A DNA stretch of 37,076 bases from Acidobacteriaceae bacterium (lineage in GTDB: Bacteria; Acidobacteriota; Terriglobia; Terriglobales; Acidobacteriaceae), in NCBI GenBank assembly GCA_025355505.1, contig JANXZM010000091.1, positions 1 to 37,076 of the forward strand. The letters are read 5' to 3'. Made by a program: the position numbers and the translations under genes. Positions 8,658-16,388 of this stretch are shown one piece after another. Position 1 is the first letter of the stretch. Every line of letters starts with the position of its first letter. The notes beneath the pieces are model-generated. The model did no database searches and was not told where the DNA came from. It worked only from the letters and a program-made list of their open reading frames with translations.

Positions 8658-10985
8658 ATGCGAGACTTCAAAGGGCTTTCGCGCAGACGATTTATCTCGG
8701 CTGTTGCCTACTCCGCCGCAACATCCTGTTTGCCTCTAGCAGGAATTGCTGTCGTTGCGGGCGATTCGACCCCGGCCCTTGGCGCGCAGGACGGCCATAT
8801 TAGCGTCTCCCGTGAATCCGAGTCGGCGCCGCCTGTGGTGGTCACCAATCCTGGATATAGATTATTAATAGATTCTGTGAAGGGAACTATCGCATCGTTC
8901 CGGTCGACTTACGGCATGGACCGTGAATTGCTGATTCCAAACCACGTGCGCTTACCGCTCTTCAAAGTTGAATTCATGAACGAGCATGCAGCTTTTAAAA
9001 CCGTTACTTCTTCGGATGCGAAGAAGATTAGCATACACAGAGGCGGAAACGAAAAAGAAGAAATAATCACAATTGAATACAAGGAAATTGCCGAGTTACC
9101 TGTTGACGGGCGCGTCACAATCAGATGCCCAACCAACGAGGCGCTCACTTATTGGAATTTGGAGTTGAAGAATGGAACACAATCTTGGATTGGACACGTG
9201 CAATTCCCTGTTATCGAAGTTCCATTTGATGAACCTATGGCCAGCGATTCGAGTCATATCTTATGGTCTTTTGGGGATGGCGCGCTAGGAGGACCAGTCA
9301 TACCTTCCATGGCTGCGGCTGCGTGGGGAGGGGGGGAACGTAACATTCCTGAGATATGGCGTTCCAATAACTATCCGGGACAATGGGCCTCAACACAACT
9401 GATGGCCTACTACAACAATGCGGGAGGTCTCTATGTAGCCTGCGATGATCCTACTGGGTTGCCGAAGTTTATCGATCCTTTGATGGAAACAGATGGAGTG
9501 ACGATGGGACTCGGGCATTACCCTGGTACGGCTGGTTCAGCCGAGATGAAGTTGCCCTACAACGTAGTACTTGGCACTTTCCACGGCGACTGGTATGCAG
9601 CGGCCGAGATCTATCGGGAATGGGCATCGAAGCAGTTGTTCTGTAAAAGCAAGATAGCTGAGAGGAAGGACTTTCCAAAGTGGATTGCCGATTCTCCCGT
9701 GGGGATTACCTTCCCGATGCGTGGCCAGGCAGACTGGGACGGCCCTGCAAGGGTGAATCCCGAATATACTCCTGCAACGAATGCATTGCCCTATCTGGAG
9801 AAGCTCGCCGCAGAGCTTGCAAGCTTTTTAATGCCGATCATCTTCAACTGGGAACATAGTGGACCATGGGTCCAGCCCGATGCCTTTCCTCCGATCGGCG
9901 GAGAAGCTGCTATGCGCGAGTTTATGGCAAAGGCAAGAGAGAAAGGCTGGCATCCTATCATCTATGGTGACGGACTTAGTTGGGTAACTTGGCAAAAGAA
10001 TACCGACTATGATGGGATGGCTTACTTCCACTCTCACGGGGGTGAGACCGCTGTTGCTCGCGGTTGGGATGGAAACTTATTGGAAGATGTATGGTCTTGG
10101 CGGAAAAATTATATAGCGTGTATTGGTACTGAGGGCGGTCGCAAGATGATTACTGACATGACGCGAAAGATGTCGGAGTTGGGACCTGCCGTAATCCAAC
10201 AGTTTGATCAAGGACCGGGACCTAGAGCCTGCTATGCGACTAACCACGGTCATCCGCCGGTTCCTGGACCATGGATGACCGCAGCCTTCAATCGTCTTAT
10301 CGAAGCTGATATTGAGGCCGCGCGCTCTGTGAATCCTTCCGTCGCCATGTCCTGCGAAGGGGCGCCGCCCGAAACCTATTTGCAGAAGTTTCAGATCTGG
10401 GATGCCCGCGGAAGGACCTGCCCCTTGTATTCATTTCTATACCACGAGTATGCCAATGGCCACGAGGGCTTCTTTACCAATCGAGTTAACGATGAAGCCT
10501 TGCGGCTTTCTGTAGCGAGGGCGCTCGTTACCGGATATATGGTGAACTTTACTCTGCGTGACAAGGGTCGAATTGAGTATGACTGGGACCAACCATGGAC
10601 GCGTGCCATCCCGGATCAAAACGCAATTCTAGATTGGGCGAAGAGAATTAACCATTTTCGGGCTGGAATCGCGCGAGATTATCTTATCTTTGGCCGCATG
10701 CTGCGACCCTGGACGGTGAGCAATGTAAACGAACGCGATTTCGGCTGGGGAAAGGAACCCTTGGTACAGTCTGCCACATGGCAGGCGCCTGACGGGCAGA
10801 TCGGCGTTGTCCTCGCGAATTATGCTGACTTAGGCGAGTCGCCGCGTGTGGTTTTGCAGGGCGGCGGGAATAAGCATCTTACTATATATATTGACGGTGA
10901 TCTAACCGAGCGAACCGTAGTGTTGCCAAGCGTTATAGATATTGAGATGGCCCCGCGGTCCTTAGCTTTGATTGAAGTGAAATGA
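8658..10985 (+). CDS. Tat-exported glycoside-hydrolase-like protein (DUF6259 type)
   Basis: This 775-residue protein starts at ATG 8658 with AAGGAG at 8642-8647. The first residues contain the twin-arginine motif SRRRFISAV followed by a hydrophobic stretch and an ALGAQ cleavage-like site, so it is probably exported folded. The central part has TIM-barrel-like features: PVGITFPMRGQADWDG, LMPIIFNWEHSGPW, WHPIIYGDGLSW, AVIQQFDQGPGPRACY and VAMSCEGAPPETY. The last 100 residues look like a beta-sandwich. This arrangement resembles DUF6259 proteins, related to clan-D glycosidases; D and E in FDQGPG and CEGAP are plausible active-site residues. The DNA is visibly AT-richer than its neighbours, consistent with transfer. 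The substrate is unknown. Confidence 0.7.
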   Translation: MRDFKGLSRRRFISAVAYSAATSCLPLAGIAVVAGDSTPALGAQDGHISVSRESESAPPVVVTNPGYRLLIDSVKGTIASFRSTYGMDRELLIPNHVRLPLFKVEFMNEHAAFKTVTSSDAKKISIHRGGNEKEEIITIEYKEIAELPVDGRVTIRCPTNEALTYWNLELKNGTQSWIGHVQFPVIEVPFDEPMASDSSHILWSFGDGALGGPVIPSMAAAAWGGGERNIPEIWRSNNYPGQWASTQLMAYYNNAGGLYVACDDPTGLPKFIDPLMETDGVTMGLGHYPGTAGSAEMKLPYNVVLGTFHGDWYAAAEIYREWASKQLFCKSKIAERKDFPKWIADSPVGITFPMRGQADWDGPARVNPEYTPATNALPYLEKLAAELASFLMPIIFNWEHSGPWVQPDAFPPIGGEAAMREFMAKAREKGWHPIIYGDGLSWVTWQKNTDYDGMAYFHSHGGETAVARGWDGNLLEDVWSWRKNYIACIGTEGGRKMITDMTRKMSELGPAVIQQFDQGPGPRACYATNHGHPPVPGPWMTAAFNRLIEADIEAARSVNPSVAMSCEGAPPETYLQKFQIWDARGRTCPLYSFLYHEYANGHEGFFTNRVNDEALRLSVARALVTGYMVNFTLRDKGRIEYDWDQPWTRAIPDQNAILDWAKRINHFRAGIARDYLIFGRMLRPWTVSNVNERDFGWGKEPLVQSATWQAPDGQIGVVLANYADLGESPRVVLQGGGNKHLTIYIDGDLTERTVVLPSVIDIEMAPRSLALIEVK

Positions 10986-11042
10986 GGACAAACCCGATCA
11001 CTCGCCTTCTGAAAAAGGAAGAGCGAACAACACGGAGTTTCT

Positions 11043-11294
11043 ATGAAGCGCTTTCAGTCGTCAACACTAGACGACCGGATGCGGAATGCGCTCCGGCAGA
11101 AGCTGCCCCAGCAGTTTCCCGACTCCTCCGGGTTCATATCTTTCTTGCCTACGAATCTGAGCAAAGCCTATTCGTCTTCTTACAAAGAGGTACATCTAAA
11201 TTGTGTAACGCACTCCAGACGAGATCCTCACTGCCCAGCAGTTCGGCGGCAACTGCAATGTGAGCCTTGGTGCGGAATTCGCACTCCTTGTTGA
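11043..11294 (+). other. Doubtful small ORF after the glycosidase-like gene
   Basis: An ORF of 83 codons follows GGAG with 6-base spacing. Its first 30 residues (MKRFQSSTLDDRMRNALRQK) look protein-like, but the rest is low-quality sequence that runs into IS debris. It may be the 5' scrap of a lost gene; no family was recognised. Confidence 0.2.
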
Positions 11295-11432
11295 CATTCT
11301 GCTGCGGAAACCCAGCACGCTGACACCTGGACAGCGTGAATGGATTGCGCCTTCGCACTCACGTCCATCCACGAGAGGTTGCCCGGAACTCCGTTGAAAG
11401 TTAGCGACTCTCGACCGTCATAGGTTACGCAA

Positions 11433-11640
11433 CCTTCACCACCGTCAAGCACATACAGGCGCGGCACGCTGAAGTCCAGCCCGCGCGCCGCCAGCTCACT
11501 GAGTAACTTACCCACCACGGCGGCATTCTCGGTCGCCCCCTCGCGCTGGCCCAACACCGTTTTGCGCCCGTCGATGCTGATTCCCAAGGCCACCATCATC
11601 TGCCGGTCGCGGAACCACGGGCCGTCGATCGGCACCGCAC
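11433..11640 (-). pseudogene. IS256-family (Mutator) transposase fragment
   Basis: The minus frame reads IDGPWFRDRQMMVALGISID, then GRKTVLGQREGATENAAVV and LLSELAARGLDFSVPRLYVL plus DGGEG. This is the central DDE region of an IS256-type transposase (IDGTxFRDxxM, GxRxGATEN, RxLDGGKAL). The similarity stops after DGGEG, and neither end of the gene is present. It is fused upstream to a different transposase fragment, so it is dead. Confidence 0.75.
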
Positions 11641-11649
11641 CGCAGAGTA

Positions 11650-11766
11650 TGCGGTCCCGGGCCGTGCGGAACACAGAAGAGGCATTCGGCGATCGCAAGA
11701 ACACGTGATAAAGTGCAACCGATCGGCGCCGTAGTAGCGCTGCAACCCGCGCGGCAGGACGGGCAT
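11650..11766 (-). pseudogene. REP-associated tyrosine transposase (RAYT), N-terminal fragment
   Basis: From ATG 11766 the minus strand encodes MPVLPRGLQRYYGADRLHFI then TCSCDRRMPLLCSARPG. This matches the characteristic start of IS200/Y1-like RAYT proteins (xxLxRYYGxxxLHFITxSCYRRxPxL). The frame then enters the IS256 fragment, so the HUH and tyrosine motifs are absent. RAYTs mobilise REP hairpins, which are common in this window. Confidence 0.6.
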
Positions 11767-11871
11767 TATCGTATCCGCAGCATCGCCCCCCTCCCTTCCA
11801 AAAAACGCAAGCAGGGGGCACCCGCGTTCCGTTATTAGGAAAGAGAAGAACAGCCCATCGAAAGGGCTGGG

Positions 11872-11931
11872 TCACCCGCCATTCTCAATCACTTTCACCC
11901 GTTGCAACTCTTTCTGACTCATCATCACCAT
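11872..11931 (-). pseudogene. ISNCY-type transposase N-terminal stub
   Basis: The minus frame from 11931 reads MVMMSQKELQRVKVIENGG and stops. MSQKELQRxKVIEN is the usual beginning of ISNCY-type transposases, followed by an HTH that is missing here. The nearby sequence up to about 11,975 is probably the element terminus. Confidence 0.5.
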
Positions 11932-12137
11932 CCCTAAAGGGCGACAAAGTCTCGTTGCAGTTAGGGGGTGACATTATCTTGGAGCATCTACACGGGCCTA
12001 ACCCTTCCTTGAGCCTCCCCATCTCCTGTGTTAGCATCGGGAGTTTCGCAGGCGTTGTTGGGCTGGCCTGTTCTCTGTACTCGTCCTCATCCCGGGCCGT
12101 TGCACCCTTCCCGTAAGCCTGCGGAAGGAGACAACCC

Positions 12138-14261
12138 GTGAAAGTCTACGAAGCAGCCAATCTCCGCAACCTTGCCCTCATCGGACACGGGCATGCCGGA
12201 AAAACTACCCTCGTGTCCGCCATGCTCTTCACCGCCGGAGCCGTACCGCGCCTCGGTCGCGTGGACGATGGCTCCGCCACCACCGACTACGACGAAGAAG
12301 AAATCGCCCGCAAGATGTCCATTGCCACCGGCCTCGCTTTTGTCGAGTGGGGCAAGACGGATTCGAAGGTCAAGATCAATCTCCTCGATACTCCCGGCTT
12401 CAACATGTTTGTCCACGAAGCCAAAATGGTCCTGCCCGTGGTGGACGCCGCCCTCGTCGTCGTGGACGGCGTCGCCGGCGTCGAGGTCGTGACCCAGCGT
12501 GTCTGGGCATTCTGCAATGACATCGACCTGCCTCGCATGATCGTCGTCAACTGCATGGACCGCGACCGCGCCGACGCCAACCGCGTCCTCGAATCGCTCA
12601 CCAACGCTTTCGGCCGCGCCGTCACCCCCCTCCAACTCCCCATCGGCAGCCAGAAGGGTCTCAGCGGCATTGTTGATCTGGTCCGCATGAAGGCCTACAC
12701 CTACGAGTTGGGCGGAAACGGTAAGGGCAGGGAAGGCCCGATCCCCGCCGACATGGCCGACGTCGCCAAAGAAGCTCACGAGCGACTCGTCGAACTCATC
12801 GCCGAGGGCAAAGACGAGTTGATGGAAGAATTTTTCGAAAAGGGCACCATCCCCGAAGAGGATTTAATTCCAGCGCTGCACGAGGCCATCCGCGAAGATA
12901 AACTTTTTCCCGTGCTCTTCACCTCCGGCCTAGGCAACATCGGCGTTGACGAGCTCATGGACTTTATCGTCGACTACACTCCCGCCGCCAGTGAACATCA
13001 CGCCATCACCGGCCAGCCTGCCGACGGCCACGGTGATCCCCTGACTCGCAAGGGCACCGACAACGAGCCCGCTTCCGTCTACATCTTTAAGACCATGTCC
13101 GACGCCTTCGCCGGCCGCATTTCCTACTTCAAGGTCTTTTCCGGCGTGCTGCAGAACGAAGCATCGCTGCAAAATTACAATCGAAATATTCAAGAAAAGT
13201 TCGCTCACATTTCCCTGATCCAGGGCAAACTGGCAGTTCCGATCCATGAGCTCCATGCCGGCGATATCGGCTCCGTCGCCAAGCTCAAAGAAACGCTTAC
13301 TGGCGACACGCTGGGCGATAAGTCATCGCCCATCCGTTATCCCGCCGTGCTGTTGCCCGAGCCCGCAATCACCTTTGCCATCGAGCCCAAGAGCCGCGCT
13401 GACGAAGACAAGCTAGGCGTCGGCCTCCACAAGCTCATGGAGGAGGACGCCATGCTCCGCTTCTTCCGCGATCCCCAGACCAAAGAATTCCTCATCGCCG
13501 GCACCGGCCAACAGCACATCGAAGTCGTCGTATCCAAAATGAAGAAGCGTTACCACGCCGAGGTGGTCTTAAAAGCGCCCAAGGTGCCGTATCGCGAAAC
13601 CATTCGCGGCAAAGCCGATGTCCAGGGACGCCACAAGAAGCAGACCGGCGGCCACGGCCAGTACGGCGACTGCAAAATTAAAATGGAGCCGCTGCCCCGC
13701 GGCGCCGAAGTCGAATTCGAGTTCGTCAACGATATCTTTGGCGGCTCGATCCCCCGCAACTTTATCCCCGCCGTGGAAAAAGGAATCAAAGACGCCGCCG
13801 CCCGCGGCTATCTCGCCGGCTATCCCGTCGTGAACTTTCGCGCCATCCTCTACGACGGTTCCTACCACGACGTCGATTCAAACGACCTCTCCTTCCAGAT
13901 GGCGGGCCGCATCGCCTTCCGTAAAGCCATGGAAATGGCCAAGCCCACGCTGCTCGAGCCGATCATGCACGTCGAGATCACCATCCCCGACGAATTCGCC
14001 GGCACCATCATGGGCGACCTCAACAGCCGCCGCGGACGCATTCAGGGCATGGACAACAAAGCCGGCAACACCATCGTCAAAGCCGAGGCACCCATGGCTG
14101 AGATGCTCACTTACGGCGCCGATCTTACTTCCATGACCCAGGGCCGCGGCAGCTTCTCCATGGAAATGCATCACTACGACACCGTCCCGCAACAACTCCA
14201 GGACAAGATTATTGAGAAGGCCAAAGTGGAGCGCGGCGAGGTTAAAGAAGAAGAAGAATAG
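12138..14261 (+). CDS. fusA: Elongation factor G-like translational GTPase
   Basis: This 707-residue protein begins at GTG 12138 with AAGGAG nine bases upstream. It has the EF-G domain order: G domain with P-loop GHGHAGKT (about 17-24), DTPGF, G4 region NCMD (138-141), then domains II-V (domain IV around GGHGQYGDCKIKMEP and GGSIPRNFIPAVEKGI; domain V MHVEITIPDEFAGTIMGDLNSRRGRIQGM). The short N-terminus LRNLALIGHGHAGKTTL and switch region DYDEEEIARKMSI mark the EF-G-like (EF-G2) subfamily, not the canonical str-operon fusA. The lysine of the usual NKxD motif is replaced by cysteine, which may alter nucleotide affinity. It is monocistronic here, with no ribosomal protein genes beside it. Confidence 0.93.
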   Translation: MKVYEAANLRNLALIGHGHAGKTTLVSAMLFTAGAVPRLGRVDDGSATTDYDEEEIARKMSIATGLAFVEWGKTDSKVKINLLDTPGFNMFVHEAKMVLPVVDAALVVVDGVAGVEVVTQRVWAFCNDIDLPRMIVVNCMDRDRADANRVLESLTNAFGRAVTPLQLPIGSQKGLSGIVDLVRMKAYTYELGGNGKGREGPIPADMADVAKEAHERLVELIAEGKDELMEEFFEKGTIPEEDLIPALHEAIREDKLFPVLFTSGLGNIGVDELMDFIVDYTPAASEHHAITGQPADGHGDPLTRKGTDNEPASVYIFKTMSDAFAGRISYFKVFSGVLQNEASLQNYNRNIQEKFAHISLIQGKLAVPIHELHAGDIGSVAKLKETLTGDTLGDKSSPIRYPAVLLPEPAITFAIEPKSRADEDKLGVGLHKLMEEDAMLRFFRDPQTKEFLIAGTGQQHIEVVVSKMKKRYHAEVVLKAPKVPYRETIRGKADVQGRHKKQTGGHGQYGDCKIKMEPLPRGAEVEFEFVNDIFGGSIPRNFIPAVEKGIKDAAARGYLAGYPVVNFRAILYDGSYHDVDSNDLSFQMAGRIAFRKAMEMAKPTLLEPIMHVEITIPDEFAGTIMGDLNSRRGRIQGMDNKAGNTIVKAEAPMAEMLTYGADLTSMTQGRGSFSMEMHHYDTVPQQLQDKIIEKAKVERGEVKEEEE

Positions 14262-14493
14262 CGCGCCCTTTACTCTCCAGGTCTTTTGCATCCATGCTCC
14301 GACCGGTGATCCGTGAGACGCATGTTAGCCTTAGAATCTCTTGCGTGAAAATCAGTTGCTCGCTCCACCATTCATCGATATCGAATATCACGTTCATTGT
14401 GTCAAGTCCCTGGTGTCCTGCCGAGTGTTCTCAAAAAATGACCGGAGATTTTCATTTGGAATATAATTTGGCTAAGCAATAGAGGTGGAAACG

Positions 14494-14703
14494 ATGGCGA
14501 TACAATCCGGAGTCATCGAAGGGACCGCCAAAGAAATTAAGGCGGCGCTCGCCGGAATGCCCGATGATGCGGTTGTCCGGCTGATGGTCGGCCGTCCCAG
14601 TTTGTCCATCATCGCTCGGAAGTTACAGAGCGAGGCTGCGGCACGCGGCATGACCGATGCGCAGCATGACGCGCTCATGGCATCATTGAAAAACGACCAG
14701 TGA
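14494..14703 (+). CDS. Small antitoxin-like protein
   Basis: A 69-residue protein (MAIQSGVIEGTAKEIKAALA to TDAQHDALMASLKNDQ) begins at ATG 14494 after GAGGTGG. It resembles small acidic antitoxin-type partners but I cannot name a family. Directly after its stop lies a 19-base toxin-start-like sequence shared with 15356-15374, and then a foreign vapC fragment on the opposite strand. The layout suggests an antitoxin whose toxin was deleted. Confidence 0.55.
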   Translation: MAIQSGVIEGTAKEIKAALAGMPDDAVVRLMVGRPSLSIIARKLQSEAAARGMTDAQHDALMASLKNDQ

Positions 14704-14713
14704 AAGACGATCA

Positions 14714-14732
14714 GTGATGCGGGTCGCCGATA
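14714..14732 (+). repeat. Shared toxin-start-like 19-mer, copy 1
   Basis: GTGATGCGGGTCGCCGATA differs by one base from 15356-15374. Translated from ATG it gives MRVAD, similar to the MRVVxDTN start of PIN-type toxins. Both copies end where an opposite-strand TA gene stops. Confidence 0.55.
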
Positions 14733-14743
14733 CGATCTCGCAC

Positions 14744-14907
14744 TCAGGAAACCAGTTCCACGTCCGTAAGCCGAAAACCCTCTCCCTTGGCCAGGAGTTT
14801 CTGCCCTGAGAACTTGACCAACGCGTAGGCGAAGCAGTCTCCGAAGTTAAGACCGGCCGCGTACCGCCCTTTGCCATATTTGCGCCAGGCGGAGCGCGCG
14901 ATCTCCC
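14744..14907 (-). pseudogene. vapC 3' fragment (duplicate of the intact vapC end)
   Basis: The minus strand encodes EIARSAWRKYGKGRYAAGLN and on through FGDCFAYALVKFSG to TDVELVS, matching residues 77-129 of the intact VapC at 15990-16379 with few changes. Nucleotide identity is also high and ends abruptly at 14907. The start and the first two catalytic acids are missing. It is a segmental duplicate left in a toxin-antitoxin cluster. Confidence 0.8.
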
Positions 14908-14909
14908 TT

Positions 14910-15007
14910 GGCGGGTGGGCCACTTTAACGGGAAAACCCGGGTTTTTCGTTCGACCCAAATAACTGGGGGTGCGCCACTTCTCGCGCTTTTCGAGAAGTG
15001 GCCCGCC
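14910..15007. repeat. Palindromic REP/MITE-like element
   Basis: The ends GGCGGGTGGGCCACTT (14910-14925) and AAGTGGCCCGCC (14996-15007) are inverted relatives. Inside are the palindrome AAAACCCGGGTTTT near 14933-14946 and a strong hairpin with an 11-bp perfect stem, GCCACTTCTCG (14974-14984) and CGAGAAGTGGC (14992-15002). The structure suggests a non-coding mobile palindrome, possibly RAYT-dependent. Confidence 0.55.
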
Positions 15008-15098
15008 GCAACGCCGACAGAGTAGTAGTTTTTGACAGAAAATCCGGACAGAAAATCCGGGGACGGCAGGGCGTTTCCCCGTGCTGTAAAATAACACG

Positions 15099-15338
15099 AT
15101 GAGTCCGGAAACTTCCGATCTTCTCAAACGGGCGCTGGCGCTTCCCGTTGACGAGCGCGCCGCGCTAGCCAACACCCTCCTCGACACGCTTGAGAGTTCG
15201 AACGAATCTGTCTCTCTCCAAGAAGCCTGGGATGCGGAAGTGGCCCGTCGAATCGCAGACCTGAAAGCGGGCAAGGCAGTGACCGTTCCTTGGGAAGAAC
15301 TGCATCGCGAACTCCTGGCCATGGTGAATGAGCGCTGA
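15099..15338 (+). CDS. Addiction-module antitoxin (RelB/ParD-like component)
   Basis: The 79 residues (MSPETSDLLKRALALPVDER to VTVPWEELHRELLAMVNER) match the putative addiction module component family: helical, with the typical LLxxALxLPxxERxxLAxxLLxSL start and a WxAExxRRIxxLxxGxxxxxxWEEV end. These proteins pair with RelE/ParE-type toxins encoded immediately downstream in a 4-to-11-base overlap. Here the overlapping toxin start exists but stops after six codons, so the antitoxin is an orphan. Confidence 0.85.
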   Translation: MSPETSDLLKRALALPVDERAALANTLLDTLESSNESVSLQEAWDAEVARRIADLKAGKAVTVPWEELHRELLAMVNER

Positions 15339-15348
15339 GCGGGTCTAA
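15328..15348 (+). pseudogene. Six-codon stub of a RelE/ParE-type toxin
   Basis: ATG 15328 overlaps the antitoxin end and encodes MSAERV, then TAA. MSxxRVxxH is a common RelE/ParE beginning, and the overlap is the usual coupling. The remainder has been replaced by the 19-base shared sequence and the brnA 3' end. Confidence 0.4.
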
Positions 15349-15355
15349 TACCATG

Positions 15356-15374
15356 GTGATGCGGGTCGTCGATA
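15356..15374 (+). repeat. Shared toxin-start-like 19-mer, copy 2
   Basis: GTGATGCGGGTCGTCGATA differs by one base from 14714-14732. It abuts the stop codon of brnA on the opposite strand. Confidence 0.55.
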
Positions 15375-15375
15375 G

Positions 15376-15657
15376 TCAATTAGCCTTGCGCCGCGAGCGT
15401 TTGAACGAGTCCTGCATGGCGTGCCGCAATAAAATGTTTACCTTGGTCTGGTACCCGCGCCCGTAACTTTTCAGCCAGCCCAAAATATCCGTGTCCAGCC
15501 TCATGGTTACAGGCTTCTTCGGCGGACGATAGAACTTTCCGATTTCCGCGCCGCTCCAGTCCAACACCTCCGGCATCTCCGACAGGTCAATGTCCGCGTC
15601 TCTTTTCGCGGCGATAACGGCGATTTGGCGCGCCCGGTCTTTTGTGGGCTTCTTCAT
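15376..15657 (-). CDS. brnA: BrnA antitoxin
   Basis: This 93-residue protein has the BrnA layout: a basic N-terminus, LSEMPEVLDWSGAEIGKFYR in the middle, and the C-terminal ribbon-helix-helix PVTMRLDTDILGWLKSYGRG followed by YQTKVNILLRHAM. BrnA neutralises the RNase BrnT and represses the brnTA promoter through its RHH dimer. It is the second gene of the operon and overlaps brnT by 71 bases, more than usual. The promoter with an inverted repeat lies upstream of brnT. Confidence 0.92.
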   Translation of the reverse strand: MKKPTKDRARQIAVIAAKRDADIDLSEMPEVLDWSGAEIGKFYRPPKKPVTMRLDTDILGWLKSYGRGYQTKVNILLRHAMQDSFKRSRRKAN

Positions 15658-15928
15658 AGCTCCTTCTCTCCTTGCTGGTTGCGGCTCGGGCCGAAATCAA
15701 TCGAATGACTTCTTCACCCTTATCGGCAAACCATGTGTGGACAACAAAGAGAACCGCACCGGGGCCAATCTCGCCCAGCGTGATGTAGCGGTCTTCTTCG
15801 CCAACATGGGCGAGGTCCCGAATGGTCACGGCGTAGGGATCGTTGAACACAAGCTCGGCCGTCTGGAAATCGACGTCATGTTTGGCGAGATTTTGCTTGC
15901 CCTTCCGCTCATCCCACTCGAAACGCAT
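15587..15928 (-). CDS. brnT: BrnT toxin (ribonuclease)
   Basis: The protein starts MRFEWDERKGKQNLAKHDVD, then FQTAELVFNDPYAVTIRD and RYITLGEIGPGAVLFVVHTW, ending LISARAATSKERRSYEE: the RelE-fold BrnT family (FEWDxxKxxxNxxKHGVxF, RISARxATxxErxxYE). ATG 15928 fits the family start, although the frame is open further upstream through the promoter. At 113 residues it is about 20 longer than usual; the extra tail AHKRPGAPNRRYRREKRRGH is encoded inside the 5' end of brnA. BrnT cleaves RNA in response to stress and is held inactive by BrnA. Confidence 0.92.
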   Translation of the reverse strand: MRFEWDERKGKQNLAKHDVDFQTAELVFNDPYAVTIRDLAHVGEEDRYITLGEIGPGAVLFVVHTWFADKGEEVIRLISARAATSKERRSYEEAHKRPGAPNRRYRREKRRGH

Positions 15929-15944
15929 GGTGCAACCACCTTCG

Positions 15945-15981
15945 ACAATAGCAACTGTACATATAGTTGTCAATACAGTTG
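15945..15981 (-). promoter_or_regulatory. brnTA promoter and operator
   Basis: On the minus strand TTGACA (15973-15968) and TATTGT (15950-15945) are separated by 17 bases, a good sigma-70 promoter. CAACTGTA at 15952-15959 and TACAGTTG at 15974-15981 form a perfect 8-base inverted repeat flanking the -35 box, a plausible BrnA operator. The predicted transcript starts about 10 bases before the brnT ATG. Confidence 0.65.
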
Positions 15982-15989
15982 ATGGCCAC

Positions 15990-16379
15990 TCAAGCAAGTA
16001 ATTCTACGTCCGTAAGCCGAAAACCCTCTCCCTTAGCCAGGAGTTTCTGCCCTGAGAACTTGACCAGCGCGTAGGCGAAGCAGTCTCCGAAGTTAAGACC
16101 GGCCGCGTGCCGCCCTTTGCCATACTTGCGCCAGGCGGAACGTGCGATCTCCGCCTGCTCGGCATCCACCGGAACCACTTCCAGCTTTGTCCGCACCATA
16201 AACAGGTCGAACTCATGGCCCGCGGCTTCCCCGCGCCTGGCCTCGAGCACGATTCCGGTTTCCAGTGCGTTCGCCGCCGAAATCAGCTTGGTTTCTGCCT
16301 GAAGAATGTGTTCGAGGAATAGCTTGCGCTCGGGTTCACCCAAAAAAATGGCCACGAGTGCCGATGTATCAATGACCAT
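15990..16379 (-). CDS. vapC: VapC toxin (PIN-domain ribonuclease)
   Basis: This 129-residue PIN protein has the catalytic acids D4 (MVIDTSAL), E40 (NALETGIVL) and D99 (LNFGDCFAYALVK) in the proper order, so it should be an active Mg-dependent RNase. It lies nine bases after vapB in one operon; VapB blocks the active site and represses transcription. Its 3' part is duplicated as a fragment at 14744-14907. Its stop lies just upstream of the brnTA promoter, so read-through transcription could reach brnTA. Confidence 0.93.
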   Translation of the reverse strand: MVIDTSALVAIFLGEPERKLFLEHILQAETKLISAANALETGIVLEARRGEAAGHEFDLFMVRTKLEVVPVDAEQAEIARSAWRKYGKGRHAAGLNFGDCFAYALVKFSGQKLLAKGEGFRLTDVELLA

Positions 16380-16388
16380 AGGGGAAAC

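Noticed and set aside
10982-11263. ORF overlapping the end of the glycosidase-like gene by four bases
   Set aside because: Although the ATGA overlap looks like coupling, the translated sequence has no protein character and runs into IS debris.
12087-14291. Glycine/histidine-rich minus-strand ORFs opposite the EF-G-like gene
   Set aside because: Codon-shadow composition and complete overlap with a conserved gene.
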